This document shows positions 45,545 through 56,894 of a stretch of DNA of 64,000 nucleotides, piece by piece. The notes beneath the pieces were generated by a model that worked only from the letters and a program-made list of their open reading frames with translations, searched no databases and was not told where the DNA came from. The DNA comes from Aphrophora alni (taxonomy: Eukaryota; Arthropoda; Insecta; Hemiptera; Aphrophoridae). The stretch spans positions 33,540,216-33,604,215 of the forward strand of contig OY740768.1 of assembly GCA_963513935.1 (NCBI GenBank), read 5' to 3'. Within the stretch, counting starts at the first letter, position 1, and every line of letters starts with the position of its first letter. Made by a program: the position numbers and the translations under genes.

Positions 45545-46040
45545 AATAAAGGTTTATTGTGGAACATTGTCGGTTCTTTCCAGTTGATGATCTACAAAGA
45601 ACTATTTATCTTTGAACTATGCAAAATAAGCTACTAGATAAGATTGTATCTTAGTTGTAGTTAAACAAAAATAAAAAAAATAAAAAAAAATAAAAAAAAA
45701 TCTTTGAACTTTATCTTTTTATTGTAAAGTTTTGCAACTATTATAAAATACTCGTATATTCAGAAAACTCTAAGTTATTTCATTAGATAATTGACGTTTA
45801 CAGAAGTGTTACTCATTTCTAGAGAATATTCTTCATAGTGTTACGCCTACTTTCTTAATATGATATGGTCATCATAAAATGACGCAGAGCGGAAGCAATT
45901 TATTTATTGATTATTATCATCGTCATTAAAAGGACGATGTCGTGAAAGTACCCTACAATATTTTTTCTTAGTGGGAATTTGCGTTTGAAAGATTTTAGCG
46001 GTAATTTTGTCATTTAACTAATTATTAATTGAAATCTTGT
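45545..46040. other. Gene-free stretch
   Basis: An A-rich (AAAAAT)n-like tract lies at 45666-45700. Nothing else is recognised. Confidence 0.5.
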
Positions 46041-46044
46041 ATGT

Positions 46045-46290
46045 ATAATATCGCAAGTAAAAATAAATATTACGTTGACAGGCCTCATTAAATACTCAAT
46101 TTTAATTTCATCCTACTTGCGCTGAGAACGCATTTATGGTACAAACAAACCAAGTTTAGGCCCTATTTAAATATATATTGTTTTATTCACTTTCTTAGAG
46201 ACATCTACCGTTTGACCAATAGATTTGGTTGATTTTTATGTAGTTATGGTGATGAGATACAATGTTTTTGCACTGTTTATTTATATTAAT
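46045..46290 (+). repeat. Dispersed repeat R2, 3' part
   Basis: It shares TCGCAAGTAAAAATAAATA, TGAGAACGCATTTATGGTAC, CAAGTTTAGGCCCTATTTAA and CAATGTTTTTGCACTGTTTA with other R2 copies. Confidence 0.65.
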
Positions 46291-46294
46291 TTTT

Positions 46295-47180
46295 CAGCAA
46301 AATAAACACACCTGTTACATTTTTATATCATTGTATTTAACAAAATAAAGAAGCGAGGAATGTTTAATTCGGTTGAGTTGTTTCAATACCTGAATATATA
46401 CGATGTTAAGATTATGTAAACAAAACAATAAGTCACCCTAAATGTGCTATCAATATTACAGCTCAATGAATGTGACAAAAAAAAAGGTGGGTGAGTTACT
46501 TATCGAAACAAAATATGAAAGGGTGTTTTGTTTTACCTTTGTAAAGCAGTGTAAGCACAACACGTTGAAGCTTAATTTAAAATTACTTTTTAGTTACAAA
46601 CCACTAATCGTATTAGAGCAACGAGCGAGGGTTGAATTCCAAAGCGTGTTAGTCCTTCCCCCTTCCACGACACGCGACAGATTCGCGTTGCTGACAGGAA
46701 TTCATAACAAACGGAGGGGATCACTCCATTGTCACTCCCGTTTGTATTACAACAAAACAAGGTGACAAAAAATCATGTCAGATTTAATGTCGAAGAATAA
46801 TTTGGTTTATTTTAGTATAAATTAACTCTGTAGGCAGCGCTACATGTTTCATTTACTTCAACCGTTAACACGATTTTATTAATCGTCTGAATATTTAATT
46901 AGGAATATATTTGACATGAACTGTGCAAAAACATTGCATTAACTTTCTCATATACTCCTACATAAAAACAAAAATAATGTGCATTGCTATCTCCTAATAA
47001 TATGTCTCTGTACTAATTTTTTAAATGAGGGACAAAATGTATATTTTTGAATAATTTTTTTATCCCATTTATTTTTTATATGGAACAAGATAATTTATCA
47101 AATTTAAATAATCTTATCTGGTTTTAAAGTTATTTGAAAATGTTGGATTGATCATATTACCAATATGCTTTAATCGGACA
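46295..47180. other. Gene-free stretch with a GC-richer island at 46610-46760
   Basis: The island (ACGAGCGAGGGTTGAATTCC, CCACGACACGCGACAG) lies in a 107-codon plus frame (46442-46765) with no recognised family. A promoter, exon or repeat piece are all possible. Confidence 0.4.
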
Positions 47181-47184
47181 CCCG

Positions 47185-47310
47185 ATACACGATGTTTGTA
47201 AAGTATAAATCAACTGGAGCGTTTCACACTTGAAACGAGAGTTTCAACTGTTTTCAAAACTGTTTTTTGATAACGAGAGTTTATTTATACTCGCGAAACG
47301 TCATTTACAA
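47185..47310 (+). repeat. Stem-loop element of the GATAACGAGAG family
   Basis: TTGATAACGAGAGTTTATTT then ATACTCGCGAAACGTCATTT (47267-47305) matches 9592-9635. A decayed inverted partner (AGTATAAATCAACTGGAGCG, 47205) lies to its left, as in the fold-back elements elsewhere in the window. Confidence 0.5.
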
Positions 47311-47639
47311 GTTTTTTATATAGAAATGATGACAAATCTACTATATAACCAAATTCCATAACTTGTCATAATCTTAAATCGTATTTAATATATACAAGCT
47401 TAATATGCCAGTTAATGTACATTTGTTTGCCAATTATTCCTGAATTATAATTTTCTTTTACGTGCGATGTGACACACTAGTCAGGGACATTAATCTTTAA
47501 GTTACCAAAATTTGAACTAAATCGGTAGATCCTATTTTTTTTAATTTTATCTCACGTAATAAAATTAGTTTTCACTTTTTTGGTGATAACTCCCAAACTA
47601 ATTTATTTTATGTAAAAAAAAAAAAAAAAAAAAAACATA

Positions 47640-47875
47640 ATGAAATCGTATCGAGATGACCAACATATCCCATATACTAAATTTATTGTAACTTTTAAGT
47701 TGTATTGCACTGCATAGAAAACTGATAATAAACTATAGACAAACGGACGACAAACAAATATCATTCCAAAAACCAAATTTTTGGACTCAGAAGATGTCAC
47801 CGAAAAAGGGGGAAATAAAAGATTCAAGCTATAACTAAAAAACTTTGATAAATAAAATCGGCCCACTCGTTTACG
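47640..47875 (-). repeat. Dispersed repeat R2, 5' end
   Basis: The reverse complement reads GACATCTTCTGAGTCCAAAA, TTTGGTTTTTGGAATGATAT and GTTTGTCGTCCGTTTGTCT, as at the start of R2. The copy ends at a long A-run (47612-47634). Confidence 0.55.
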
Positions 47876-47879
47876 ATGC

Positions 47880-48630
47880 AAGGATGTATTCCGATTACAA
47901 AACGTCAACCAATACGTTTTTATGGGTTTGTAGAAATATTTTTTGGAACAATTGGATGGAAAGTCATTAGAGTCGATTTTCAGAAAAAGCAGTTTTTATT
48001 TTTATCTTATTGCAACTTCTCCAAAATTTTCAACTATCGGGGGGGGGGTGTAAAACAATTTGAGATGACGCCAAAATATACCCGCATACCAAATTTTATT
48101 GAAATCTGTCCACTTGCTTGAGCTGCAGAAAACAAAAAAAGTATTAGACAGCCATTATCCAATTTTGGGCTTATTGCACCACAAATCGAATATTTTCATT
48201 AAAAAATCGAAATTAAAAATGTTGACCCATCACATAAACTGTCTCTTGTTATAAGTATATGTGAGAATATAATATACGATTAATTATAACCCTGTTTTAT
48301 AACTTTTATGTTACTTATATTTTATAGTTTCTATTTTGCAATTATTCGGAACACGAATAAGTCTGAACAGTCAAATTTCAATATACCAATTGATAAAATA
48401 AACATTATTGTTTATAAAATTTATATTTACAACCGTGTAAAAGGACTCTTTTATGCGGCATTTATTTCAAACGTAACCGGTATTTACATATTTTAGCAAT
48501 TTAAAAAAAGTCTCTTGAAACTAAAACTCATTCATTTTTTTAAGTACAAATATATTTCGTGCATCGTTTAATAATTTCAAGTTTTATTTTAATTTTTGTT
48601 TATTGAATCAAACCGTACGTTACAAAAATA
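47880..48630. other. Gene-free stretch
   Basis: The phrase GAGATGACGCCAAAATATAC and the text to GAGCTGCAGAAAAC (48061-48131) recurs loosely around 58310-58530 and is probably an old repeat. There is a G-run at 48040-48048. Confidence 0.4.
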
Positions 48631-48632
48631 CG

Positions 48633-48688
48633 TAATATTTTTCTAGTAAAGGATCAGTTACATTAGATCCTTTACTAGAAAAATATTA
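48633..48688. repeat. Perfect 23-bp inverted repeat with 10-base loop
   Basis: TAATATTTTTCTAGTAAAGG plus ATC (48633-48655) is the exact reverse complement of 48666-48688. The loop is AGTTACATTA. A transcript would form a perfect hairpin. Confidence 0.9.
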
Positions 48689-48689
48689 G

Positions 48690-48985
48690 GTATTGACAAT
48701 TCTTTAATCGTTCTATAGAAATTTATTTCCCTTTTCATTTTATCATTTACAAATGGCTCAAGTGATCACACACAATAATGTTCTATTAATTAAAAATAAG
48801 TAGTTAGCATTAAATTTTATGGATTCTAACTAGATTCAAAGTTAACCTGGAAGATGCTACATACATTAAAAACAATTTGATTAAATATATTAAATTCCAT
48901 CTTAAATCAATTGTAATTTGAAACTATTGCGAACTAAATGTTGTAATTCAAAATTGAAACTTGCTATTGAAATTTGGGAAGGATC
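48690..48985. other. Gene-free A+T-rich stretch
   Basis: Nothing recognisable. Confidence 0.5.
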
Positions 48986-48989
48986 ATAA

Positions 48990-49266
48990 AGTAAACCTGG
49001 GTCCCTTAGGGGCTTACAGTAAATACAGAATTGGCAACCCCAAAGTAACCTACTAGATCAAGATTTGTTTATTTAGTCTTAAGTTAAATCTCTTTCTTTC
49101 ATCTTTCCTACGAGGTCTCTCTTAACCAACTCTTGTTCTTTTACGACTATGAAGCTGTTAGAATATTCGAGAGCTAAGGAACTTATTTTATGTTGTTTTC
49201 TTCCTTTGATTATAAAGCGATGATGACCGCCAGGTTTTTTTTTGTTTTTAAACAATAAGAACAAAT
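48990..49266 (+). repeat. SINE-like repeat R1, full-length but diverged
   Basis: GGGTCCCTTAGGGGCTTAC, AGTCTTAAGTTAAATCTC, GAGGTCTCTCTTAACCAACT, GCTGTTAGAATATTCGAG, TTTATGTTGTTTTCTTCC, GCGATGATGACCGCCAGG and a TTTTTAAACAATAAG tail follow the family order. Confidence 0.75.
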
Positions 49267-49269
49267 AAA

Positions 49270-51250
49270 ACCCATGATTGTGTTGCTAAAGACATTTATT
49301 ATAATTTATTAACACAGAAAATCTAAGTTCAACACCTCCCTTTAGAATGTTTAAAATTGAACCTTTAAGATAATTGTGCGTATTCAAAGTATTGATTTTT
49401 TTTTTTTTTTTTTTTTTTTTTTACTGAGGAGGGATGTCAGGAGAGTCTGCGATTAAATAATCTAAAGAATAAAATAAATGATGGTGTTACAAGTGGTAAA
49501 GTAGATTAACAACTTTTAAGAAGTTTTATTCACATTTTGCTCTCCTACCTTTTTTAATCTTTTGTCAGGTGAAATAAAGTTAAGTCTAAATAAGAAAATA
49601 GATGCAAATACCTATTTAAAGAGTTCTTAACCGGAGAAGATAGAATTAATAGATCTTATAACACCTAAGTGTGAATGAATCGAGTGTGAGGATTTTTATG
49701 AAAGAACACACCAAGTGCTGTATGACTTTTTGGTTTGTGTTAGTAAGTGTTGTACCTGTTTTCTTTCTTATCATGTGTGGAATAGTGAAATCAATTTATT
49801 TACGAAAATGTGTCTCTAATATTGAACTAAGGCCGTCAGAAAAGAATTATTTAATTATATGTGTACATGTAAATTAAGTGATAATAGAAACCTGTCTGTC
49901 TAACCCTTATTCACCTCAGATATAGGAGTTACTTTTGTTCGTTTAAAACTCAATATCCTAAACATAATTGAGATTAATTAATTAATTAATCATTAAATAT
50001 AAAGTTTTTTAGACAATTATATGCTTTACTTTTTTTCTTGTGAACTTGTAAATGAAGAACAATGAATCACTACTAATATTATTATTTTTTCAGTTCTAAG
50101 AGTTCCAATACAGATTTATCAACTATTGAAACTGTTTATACTTAGTTCTAAATGTTTTTTACCTACAAGTATGAAACGTTGATATTTTATGTTCGTATAG
50201 GAAGAACTACGATATATAAAACACTTTTTTATCTTAAAAGCAAAGCATCATTAACTTGTCTTGAATATGATAAATGTTTACAAAGGATTTAAGAGAGTTC
50301 TTCTATATAGGAAGAGATGACTCTTACGATATGTCTGTGAATACGAAGGCCAAGAGGTGCGGGGTATTCATGCGTGTTATGTGCTCTCCTTTCAAAGTCA
50401 TGTTTTATGTACCGTGCACCAACTACCAACTCGTCGCCCCTTTTTTCAAATTGCTTTCACATTTTCTTCTGCTCCTTTTTTAATGTGTGTATTTTTATTT
50501 AAAAATTAGGTGTGGAGATTCATCTAGGGGGAGATTTAATTTTAGTCGTTTTCAATGTTACGACATGATATATAATCTCCAAAGTGCACTGTAATGTTGA
50601 AATTTATGTTGTCGTGTATGTGTATTTAAACCTTGAATACTTAAAATAAGTAAGTCTGATTGATTCTATTCCACAAATAGATTCATTATTTTTCTTTACA
50701 TAACCACTAAGAATGAACCCTGTGTTAATACAAAGAGTATTATAAATTTCTAAATCTTTACAACCAGGAAAATAGAACACTTTACTTCTAATATTTTATA
50801 CATAAGAGATTATTTTAAAGTTCTCTGTAGGTTTGAAATTTTGCGAAGTAATATTTCCAATTTTAATGTCGAACTTCGAAATTATTTTAGCAAGTAATGA
50901 ATTAAATATTGGCAAAACTTAATTAAACTTGCTACTAAAACTAACACAACTATGTGCAACCAGCAATGTTAAATACTGGATTAAAGGAATGTTTACTATA
51001 GTACAGTTACTATATTCAGCATTTTTGTTTTAATTTGACTAAAATCCAGGTCTTGAATGTTTACTGTAACTAGAACTAAAACAAAAGTAACAACTTGTTA
51101 TCAACTAAAACAATTATCTTACACGTAATTATTTAAAGTCTTTGCTGTTAAAAATATATAATGTCCGTTTTATTGCATTTTGTTTAGTGAGTTATTTAAC
51201 CTTTTCATTAACTTTTTTTTTTCATTTTTTTACATTTCTTTTTACACTTT
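49270..51250. other. Gene-free stretch
   Basis: It contains a pure T-run (about 49396-49422) followed by GAGGAGGGATG. Short frames at 49671-49877 and 50274-50483 show no protein signature. Confidence 0.5.
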
Positions 51251-51254
51251 CACA

Positions 51255-51480
51255 TATAGTGTAGGTGATGGAAAAAAATTCTATGTCAAATTGTTTACCG
51301 ATAAATTCATTTTGAGATCACATGAGTCAAAAAAATTGGTTTTGGGAATTATGTCCGTCTGCTTGTTTGAAGGTTAACGTGTAATATACAATGCACTACA
51401 GGTGGGTTTTTATTTCGTTTCGGGATGTGTGATTAAGAGAGTTTGTGAAATGTTTTTGCGCATTTATTTTATTTGAATTT
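51255..51480 (+). repeat. Dispersed repeat R2, internally deleted
   Basis: It starts with the R2 5' phrases (TTTTGAGATCACATGAGTC, TTGGTTTTGGGAATTATGTC) and passes directly to the R2 3' end (GATGTGTGATTAAGAGAG, AAATGTTTTTGCGCATTT). Confidence 0.6.
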
Positions 51481-51484
51481 TACG

Positions 51485-53490
51485 AGTAACAATTTAATTC
51501 AATACTTTTAACGTAGGAAATATTTTGATAGGTTATATGAATTCCCATCTCAGGAATTTAGATTCAACTACATACCCAACAATGATTTTAACACCCAACA
51601 ATGTTACATCATGTTTTGTGTTGTTCACTTGTAAACATGTAAACCCTCCACTAGCTTACATTTTAGTTTATAATTCGGTTCGGGCTTAGTGTTTCTTCAT
51701 ATTTTAATATAGTTTTACTTGCCCGTGTTTGGGACTCCGCTCTTGAGCAATTTTTAGTAAAACCAATTTACCAGCAATTGTTGGGACTTTTCTGGTTGTC
51801 TCCAAACGTAGTGAAATAGTGTTCAGCTCGTAAATCAGCTAATTATTTTCTTGCGTTTCAAAATGGCGGCCGTTCTAAATATGTAAAATCAAGTTGCCTT
51901 TGACGTGAAATGTTGTATCAGTATAAAACACATGCAAAATATAATTATATTGTATATACATTTGTGTAATTTTAAATTTTAATAAACTCCGGTCAGTGAT
52001 AAACTATACATCTTGAGGTATATTTTTATAAACACTCAGCTTCTGAAGAGAATTGTCAATAATTTAAAAGTTTTGGATTAAAATCTATACTATTTCACAT
52101 TATGTTAACTTAATTGGTCTGTTTATTTCGTGAATTGTTTACAAATAGCAGCAGTTTGAAAAGCAAGTAATAAAGCATATAAAAGTGTAGCGGTAGTTGC
52201 AGGTACTGTATTGCCAAAATACTATTACATTTAAATTGTGTTATTGCCAATTGATTACAAAAAATATTTCATGGTTATAGAAAATTCGGTTACTTATGTT
52301 GAATTAAGAAAGGAAATTTATGTTCATATTCCCAATTCTTATATAAATATAATTATTATTTACTCACGTCATTAAAATTTTTTCTTCTTCTTAATATAAA
52401 GTAAATCTTAACAAAAAATTATATAAATACAAGTTTCAACGAATAATATACTTCCCTATAAAATTATAAATCCATCACTATAATAGTAATATAAATTTAA
52501 CAGCAATATTTAGATATTAAACATAATTTAACCTATGTTATTACATATTAAATAAAACTTTTAACATCTTGATATAACTAATGTTGATATTATTTTAATC
52601 TTTAACTCAATGAATGACATGTTTATAGTAACATTTTTCAATTATTATTATTAATGAGGGACTTGTCGAGTGCAGAATATTACTCTTTGCAACAAATCAA
52701 AGAGTTTAGAATTGCAATCATAAGACCGGACGCATGAGGAATGACTGGATATCTCCGGAAATTTCCAATCAACTTCGAATCTACCCCTATCTTGAGATAT
52801 TGATCGTTTGACATAATTTACTTATTATTTGTAAAACATCATATTATAATGTATAACAACGTTCTTTTGTATCTAGAACGTTAAATCTGTATTCAGAGAA
52901 GATTAAATACAATTTGATAATATTTCTCAGTAGATACGTAACCTTAAAAGTTTAAACTTCAATTTTTACTTACGTTTAAATTCTTACAAAAATAAAATAA
53001 AAAAACAATCTTATATTAATCCATCCGAATATAAAAACTAATATATCAAACAAATACTTTTGTTTCTGACGAAAATGGTATATGAAACATTTTTGTGTTC
53101 TATTTTTAAAGTTAAGAGATAAAGATGATTCATATTTTTTGGTAAAATTAGAACACATAAATCATAAAAAAGGCTATGATAAAAACTAAAAATAGTTAGA
53201 ACTCTCATGAGCTATCAAAACAACAAAGAATATATGAAACTTGATCAGAAAAATCACAAGTCAACAGAACTACATACACAAGAAATATCAAACCACAAGT
53301 TGATACGAGGACATACGCTATTCAACTGAACAAGTGGGGTGTGTGTCGACGAGCTGGTTACCGAACGGTTTTCCAGAGTTTAGAATATGACCTTTTAGTC
53401 ACTCCCTGCTGAGAATTAACCGGAACAATTTCAGCCTCTCTTTAGAGGAATTTATATTTATTATATTTATTTCAGTTGTTATTAACTGAA
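51485..53490. other. Gene-free A+T-rich stretch
   Basis: TTCAAAATGGCGGCCGTTC at 51857 resembles phrases seen in other old repeats. No gene is seen. Confidence 0.5.
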
Positions 53491-53496
53491 ATTTAT

Positions 53497-53540
53497 CACT
53501 CGAAAACGAGAATTTATCCACATTCTCAGAATGTCATATA
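53497..53540 (+). repeat. Stem-loop remnant of the GATAACGAGAG family
   Basis: ATCACTCGAAAACGAGAATT then TATCCACATTCTCAGAATGTC aligns with 9592-9635. The GAAAC box has become AGAAT. Confidence 0.4.
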
Positions 53541-53544
53541 TTCA

Positions 53545-55135
53545 TTTTTTTATAACCTAAATTTTGGAAAACAATTTTATATTTGACATTTTTCTTTAAT
53601 CAAGTTCTAAAATCAGGACTTATCAATGTTTACGTTTGAAATAATCCAACTCTCTCTCTGCCCTAACACCTCAGAGCGATGGGTACCGGTAGTGATATAA
53701 CCCCTCATCACATAATAGAATAATGATTTGAATGAGATACGCGTTAGTATTGCTCGTCCTGTTAATTATTTTATAATTTAAATAGATTCAGTGACATAAT
53801 TAATCAACTTTAACGTTCTAAAAACCATGGAATTAACATAATTTTTAATTAATGGGTGAGTGAAGGGAATTGTTTTTCTTCATTATTAGTTACAAAAAAA
53901 ACTTATCTCACATAAATTCATTATAAGAAAAACAATGTCATTTTTTATATTTATTGATAAACATTTTAAAAAGATTAGTCTTTGTTTCAAAACAAACCCT
54001 CCTTTCACTTCCCTCCTCCTCCCCTTGTTTATCCCGAATCCCGCTTTTGCAATTGGACGACACTTCAATTAAACCTCCGCTCCGGCAGTCCCAATTAGTG
54101 GATTAATTGGAGGGTAAAGAATAAGGGATTTTTTCGAGATACGGTGAAGTTACACAGTTTTGTTTTTACCTCACCAGTCGAGAGCGCTCCTAGCGGTAAA
54201 CGCAGAAACGAGGTGGGTTTAACTGTAATTATTTGGTTCCTTAGACTACAATTTTCTCTTCCAATCTTAATTTAGTAAATTTCTTTAACATTTTTTTAAA
54301 GTTAAATAGGTTAGAATTACTATGTCTCCCAATTAACGTAATTTGCAACTCAAATCGCGAATTTTAAAGTTATTAAAATATTATTCAAGTAATATAGTAA
54401 ATGCCTCAAATTATGACAGGAAAATTAGTGTTTACTATGTATCCAGTATACGACGTAAAGGATGCGTTTGACAATCGAAAACAATCTACTGTTTTGACTG
54501 ATCATTGCATTTCTTCGTGTTACACTGGTTTTCCGAAACTCTAATTGTGTATGTCAATTTAGTGGTTCATTCACGGTGAGATTTATTGCGATACATAAGT
54601 TTGTATCTTGTGGAGTAGACCACACACATTGATACCAGTATCTGACACAGTAGTGCGGACAGCATTGTTAAACTGTGTGAATGGTTCTCAGGAAAGAAGT
54701 TCTTATTCCTATTGGTATAGCAATGTCTCTGACCGTGAAGAAAAATATAAGACCTAAAAGTAAATTATGCTAAAACTGGTTACTAGATAAGGAAAGGTTT
54801 TTAAGAAAAATGTATTAAAACATTGCTACAATTGAAACAAAGGATTTAAAAAACTATTTATATGTGGACGAATCGTAAATTTGTTGGAGGGTGTGGATCA
54901 CTGGATTGAGGAAACCGTAGGAATTGCATCAACTAATTACGTAATTTATGAACTGGATTAGATGTTGTGCTCATGTACAGAGTGTTCAACAACTAACTCA
55001 TGAAACAATGTAAATGCAGTTATAGGTATCATAAATTTGATTATGGTATTGTTAATTTTTGTAACCAGTTATAAAGTTTAAATTAATAATAACATAATAA
55101 AATGTATATTAAACATAACCACATTTTCTTGGTTA
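53545..55135. other. Gene-free stretch with a GC-richer island at 54000-54230
   Basis: The island holds CCTCCGCTCCGGCAGTC, the hairpin CCAATTAGTGGATTAATTGG (54090-54109) and GAGAGCGCTCCTAGCGGTAA. It is unassigned. Confidence 0.4.
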
Positions 55136-55142
55136 AAATCCT

Positions 55143-55352
55143 TCAGGCGCTCATTTATAGGGAGTACGGGTGTGGCAATGCCGTGGTACCCTACTTTCCT
55201 TCATGTAAACCTGGGTTATACCCCTCTCTTGCATCATGTTTTTTTTCAATCATATCGCTATTAAAGTATTCGAAGGCTGGTGGTCTCTATTTTATCTTTT
55301 TGTTTTAAGGCAGTAATGACCGCAAGGGTTTTCGCCTTTAAATAAAAACAAC
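55143..55352 (+). repeat. SINE-like repeat R1, shortened copy
   Basis: GGGAGTACGGGTGTGGCAAT, AACCTGGGTTATACCCCTC, GCTATTAAAGTATTCGAAGG, GGCAGTAATGACCGCAAGG and TTTAAATAAAAACAAC are all in family order. The GACCAACTC section is missing. Confidence 0.75.
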
Positions 55353-55354
55353 TT

Positions 55355-56690
55355 CTTTGTTAAAATTACAACACATTGGACTTCGTTACATGAATTGTAG
55401 AACACTCTGTAAATGACTAATAACTTTCATTTACCTCAGTTCGTAAATTAAGTAATCTGGTTTTAAAATCTTTATTGTGCGAGTTTTGAACTTGACTAAG
55501 TTATCATAAAGTAAAAATGCAAGCCTTCACATCAAAATTTGCAACGAACCATATTTTTTTATGGTAAACACGATGCACCATTTGAAAATGTAAAAATTAT
55601 GTTATACTTCCATATAATCAAATTTGTTATTTTTTTGGAACATCCAATATTTTTTAACGCAGGTTTTTTATTTACACTGTGCATAGCTGTAATAAGAAGC
55701 TATCCAATGCTGGTTAGCTTTTGTATCTTGTGTACATAAAATAGAAACCGAGATAATAAATATATTCTATACTTTTACCCAGCCCTGTAGAATTATTAGT
55801 AAGATAACTAATTGCTAAAAATACTCATTGGGCATGATAGAATAGTTTTATATTTTTCACAGTTTTATCGTTGAAAAATTTAATGTTATTTTGAGAGAAT
55901 TTGTGTTGTGTTCATTATTTTTACAATATAAAAATAAGTATGTGTACTTACAATTTTAGTGGAGGTTTCAAGTATTAAGTAACAAATTGTATTCTCTGAA
56001 ACATATGACGGAATGAATGAGTCATGTTACAAAATATTTCAAATCCTTGGTGACTCGTCACGTTCCAGTTCAGCCGGTGAACTGCATTGCGACATCACTC
56101 AAGTGCTAAGAGAGTTCTGCATAAAACACTGCCTTCTGTATAATTACTTCCTGATCAAGGCTCGACATTTTGTATTCTATATAAATATTATGCAATACTA
56201 TAATATTTTAAATTTTTATATTAAATGTTACATTGAGTGAAAATAGTCAGTATTGATTTTTAGTATTTAATAAAAATATTTAATGATTATTTCGAAATTG
56301 TTAATATTTTGTAAAGTCTATATTGAACTATAAGTATAACACTTATCAATTATTAAAGTCAAGTTTATTTTCTCTTGCTGCTGATAAACTACATTATTAA
56401 TATAGCAAGGGTCACGTTAAAAAACTTACAACTAAACTAAAATTAGCGTAATTACATACATCAATTAATTAACCATTTAACTAGATAGGCTTTATATATG
56501 GACAGATATATACACAAATCAACAAATAAATCGACACATTCAAATCAACCGCTGCCACTAAAATATATTAAAAGATAATTACAATTTTATTTACAGACAG
56601 GTCATTTATATACGTAAATGAAACAATAAATAATTATAAAAGTAACTAAAAAGTTAAATAAACAAAATTAGTTTACTTTCTTACACATAA
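55355..56690. other. Gene-free A+T-rich stretch
   Basis: No recognisable frame or repeat. Confidence 0.5.
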
Positions 56691-56697
56691 AACGTTG

Positions 56698-56890
56698 CAC
56701 AGTATAACAAACACACAGAACACAATTCTCACTAAAAATACGCCTAAGTATCAGACGCGTTTCAACGACAAGCTCGTCCTCTTCAGTGATACACGAGCTA
56801 CACCAATCAAACATAGTTCGTTGAAAAGCGTCTGATACTTAGGCGTATTTTTTGTGAGAATTGTGTTCTGTGTGTTTCTTATACTGTATA
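56698..56890. mobile_element. Young fold-back element with hammerhead motif
   Basis: The arms (56698-56769 and 56817-56890) are inverted copies with only a few mismatches over about 70 bases, so this is the least decayed of the fold-back elements here. They are separated by about 47 bases. The left arm with part of the centre contains an apparently complete hammerhead motif on the minus strand. The right arm has only a partial core. Confidence 0.85.
56748..56792 (-). ncRNA. Hammerhead ribozyme motif, type I, minimal stem III
   Basis: On the minus strand: GTATCA (stem I), CTGAAGA (core, CUGANGA), one unpaired G, stem II GACGA/TCGTT around GCTTG, GAAA, a minimal stem III in ACGCGT, then GTC (cleavage site), then TGATAC, which pairs fully with GTATCA. 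All conserved core bases are present. Cleavage would fall between 56754 and 56753. Type I hammerheads with very short stem III are known from Penelope-like elements and small retroelements. Activity is an inference. Confidence 0.7.
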
Positions 56891-56894
56891 ATTT

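Noticed and set aside
47603..47908. 101-codon minus frame
   Set aside because: It lies across the R2 5' end and an A-run that gives a poly-Phe tail.
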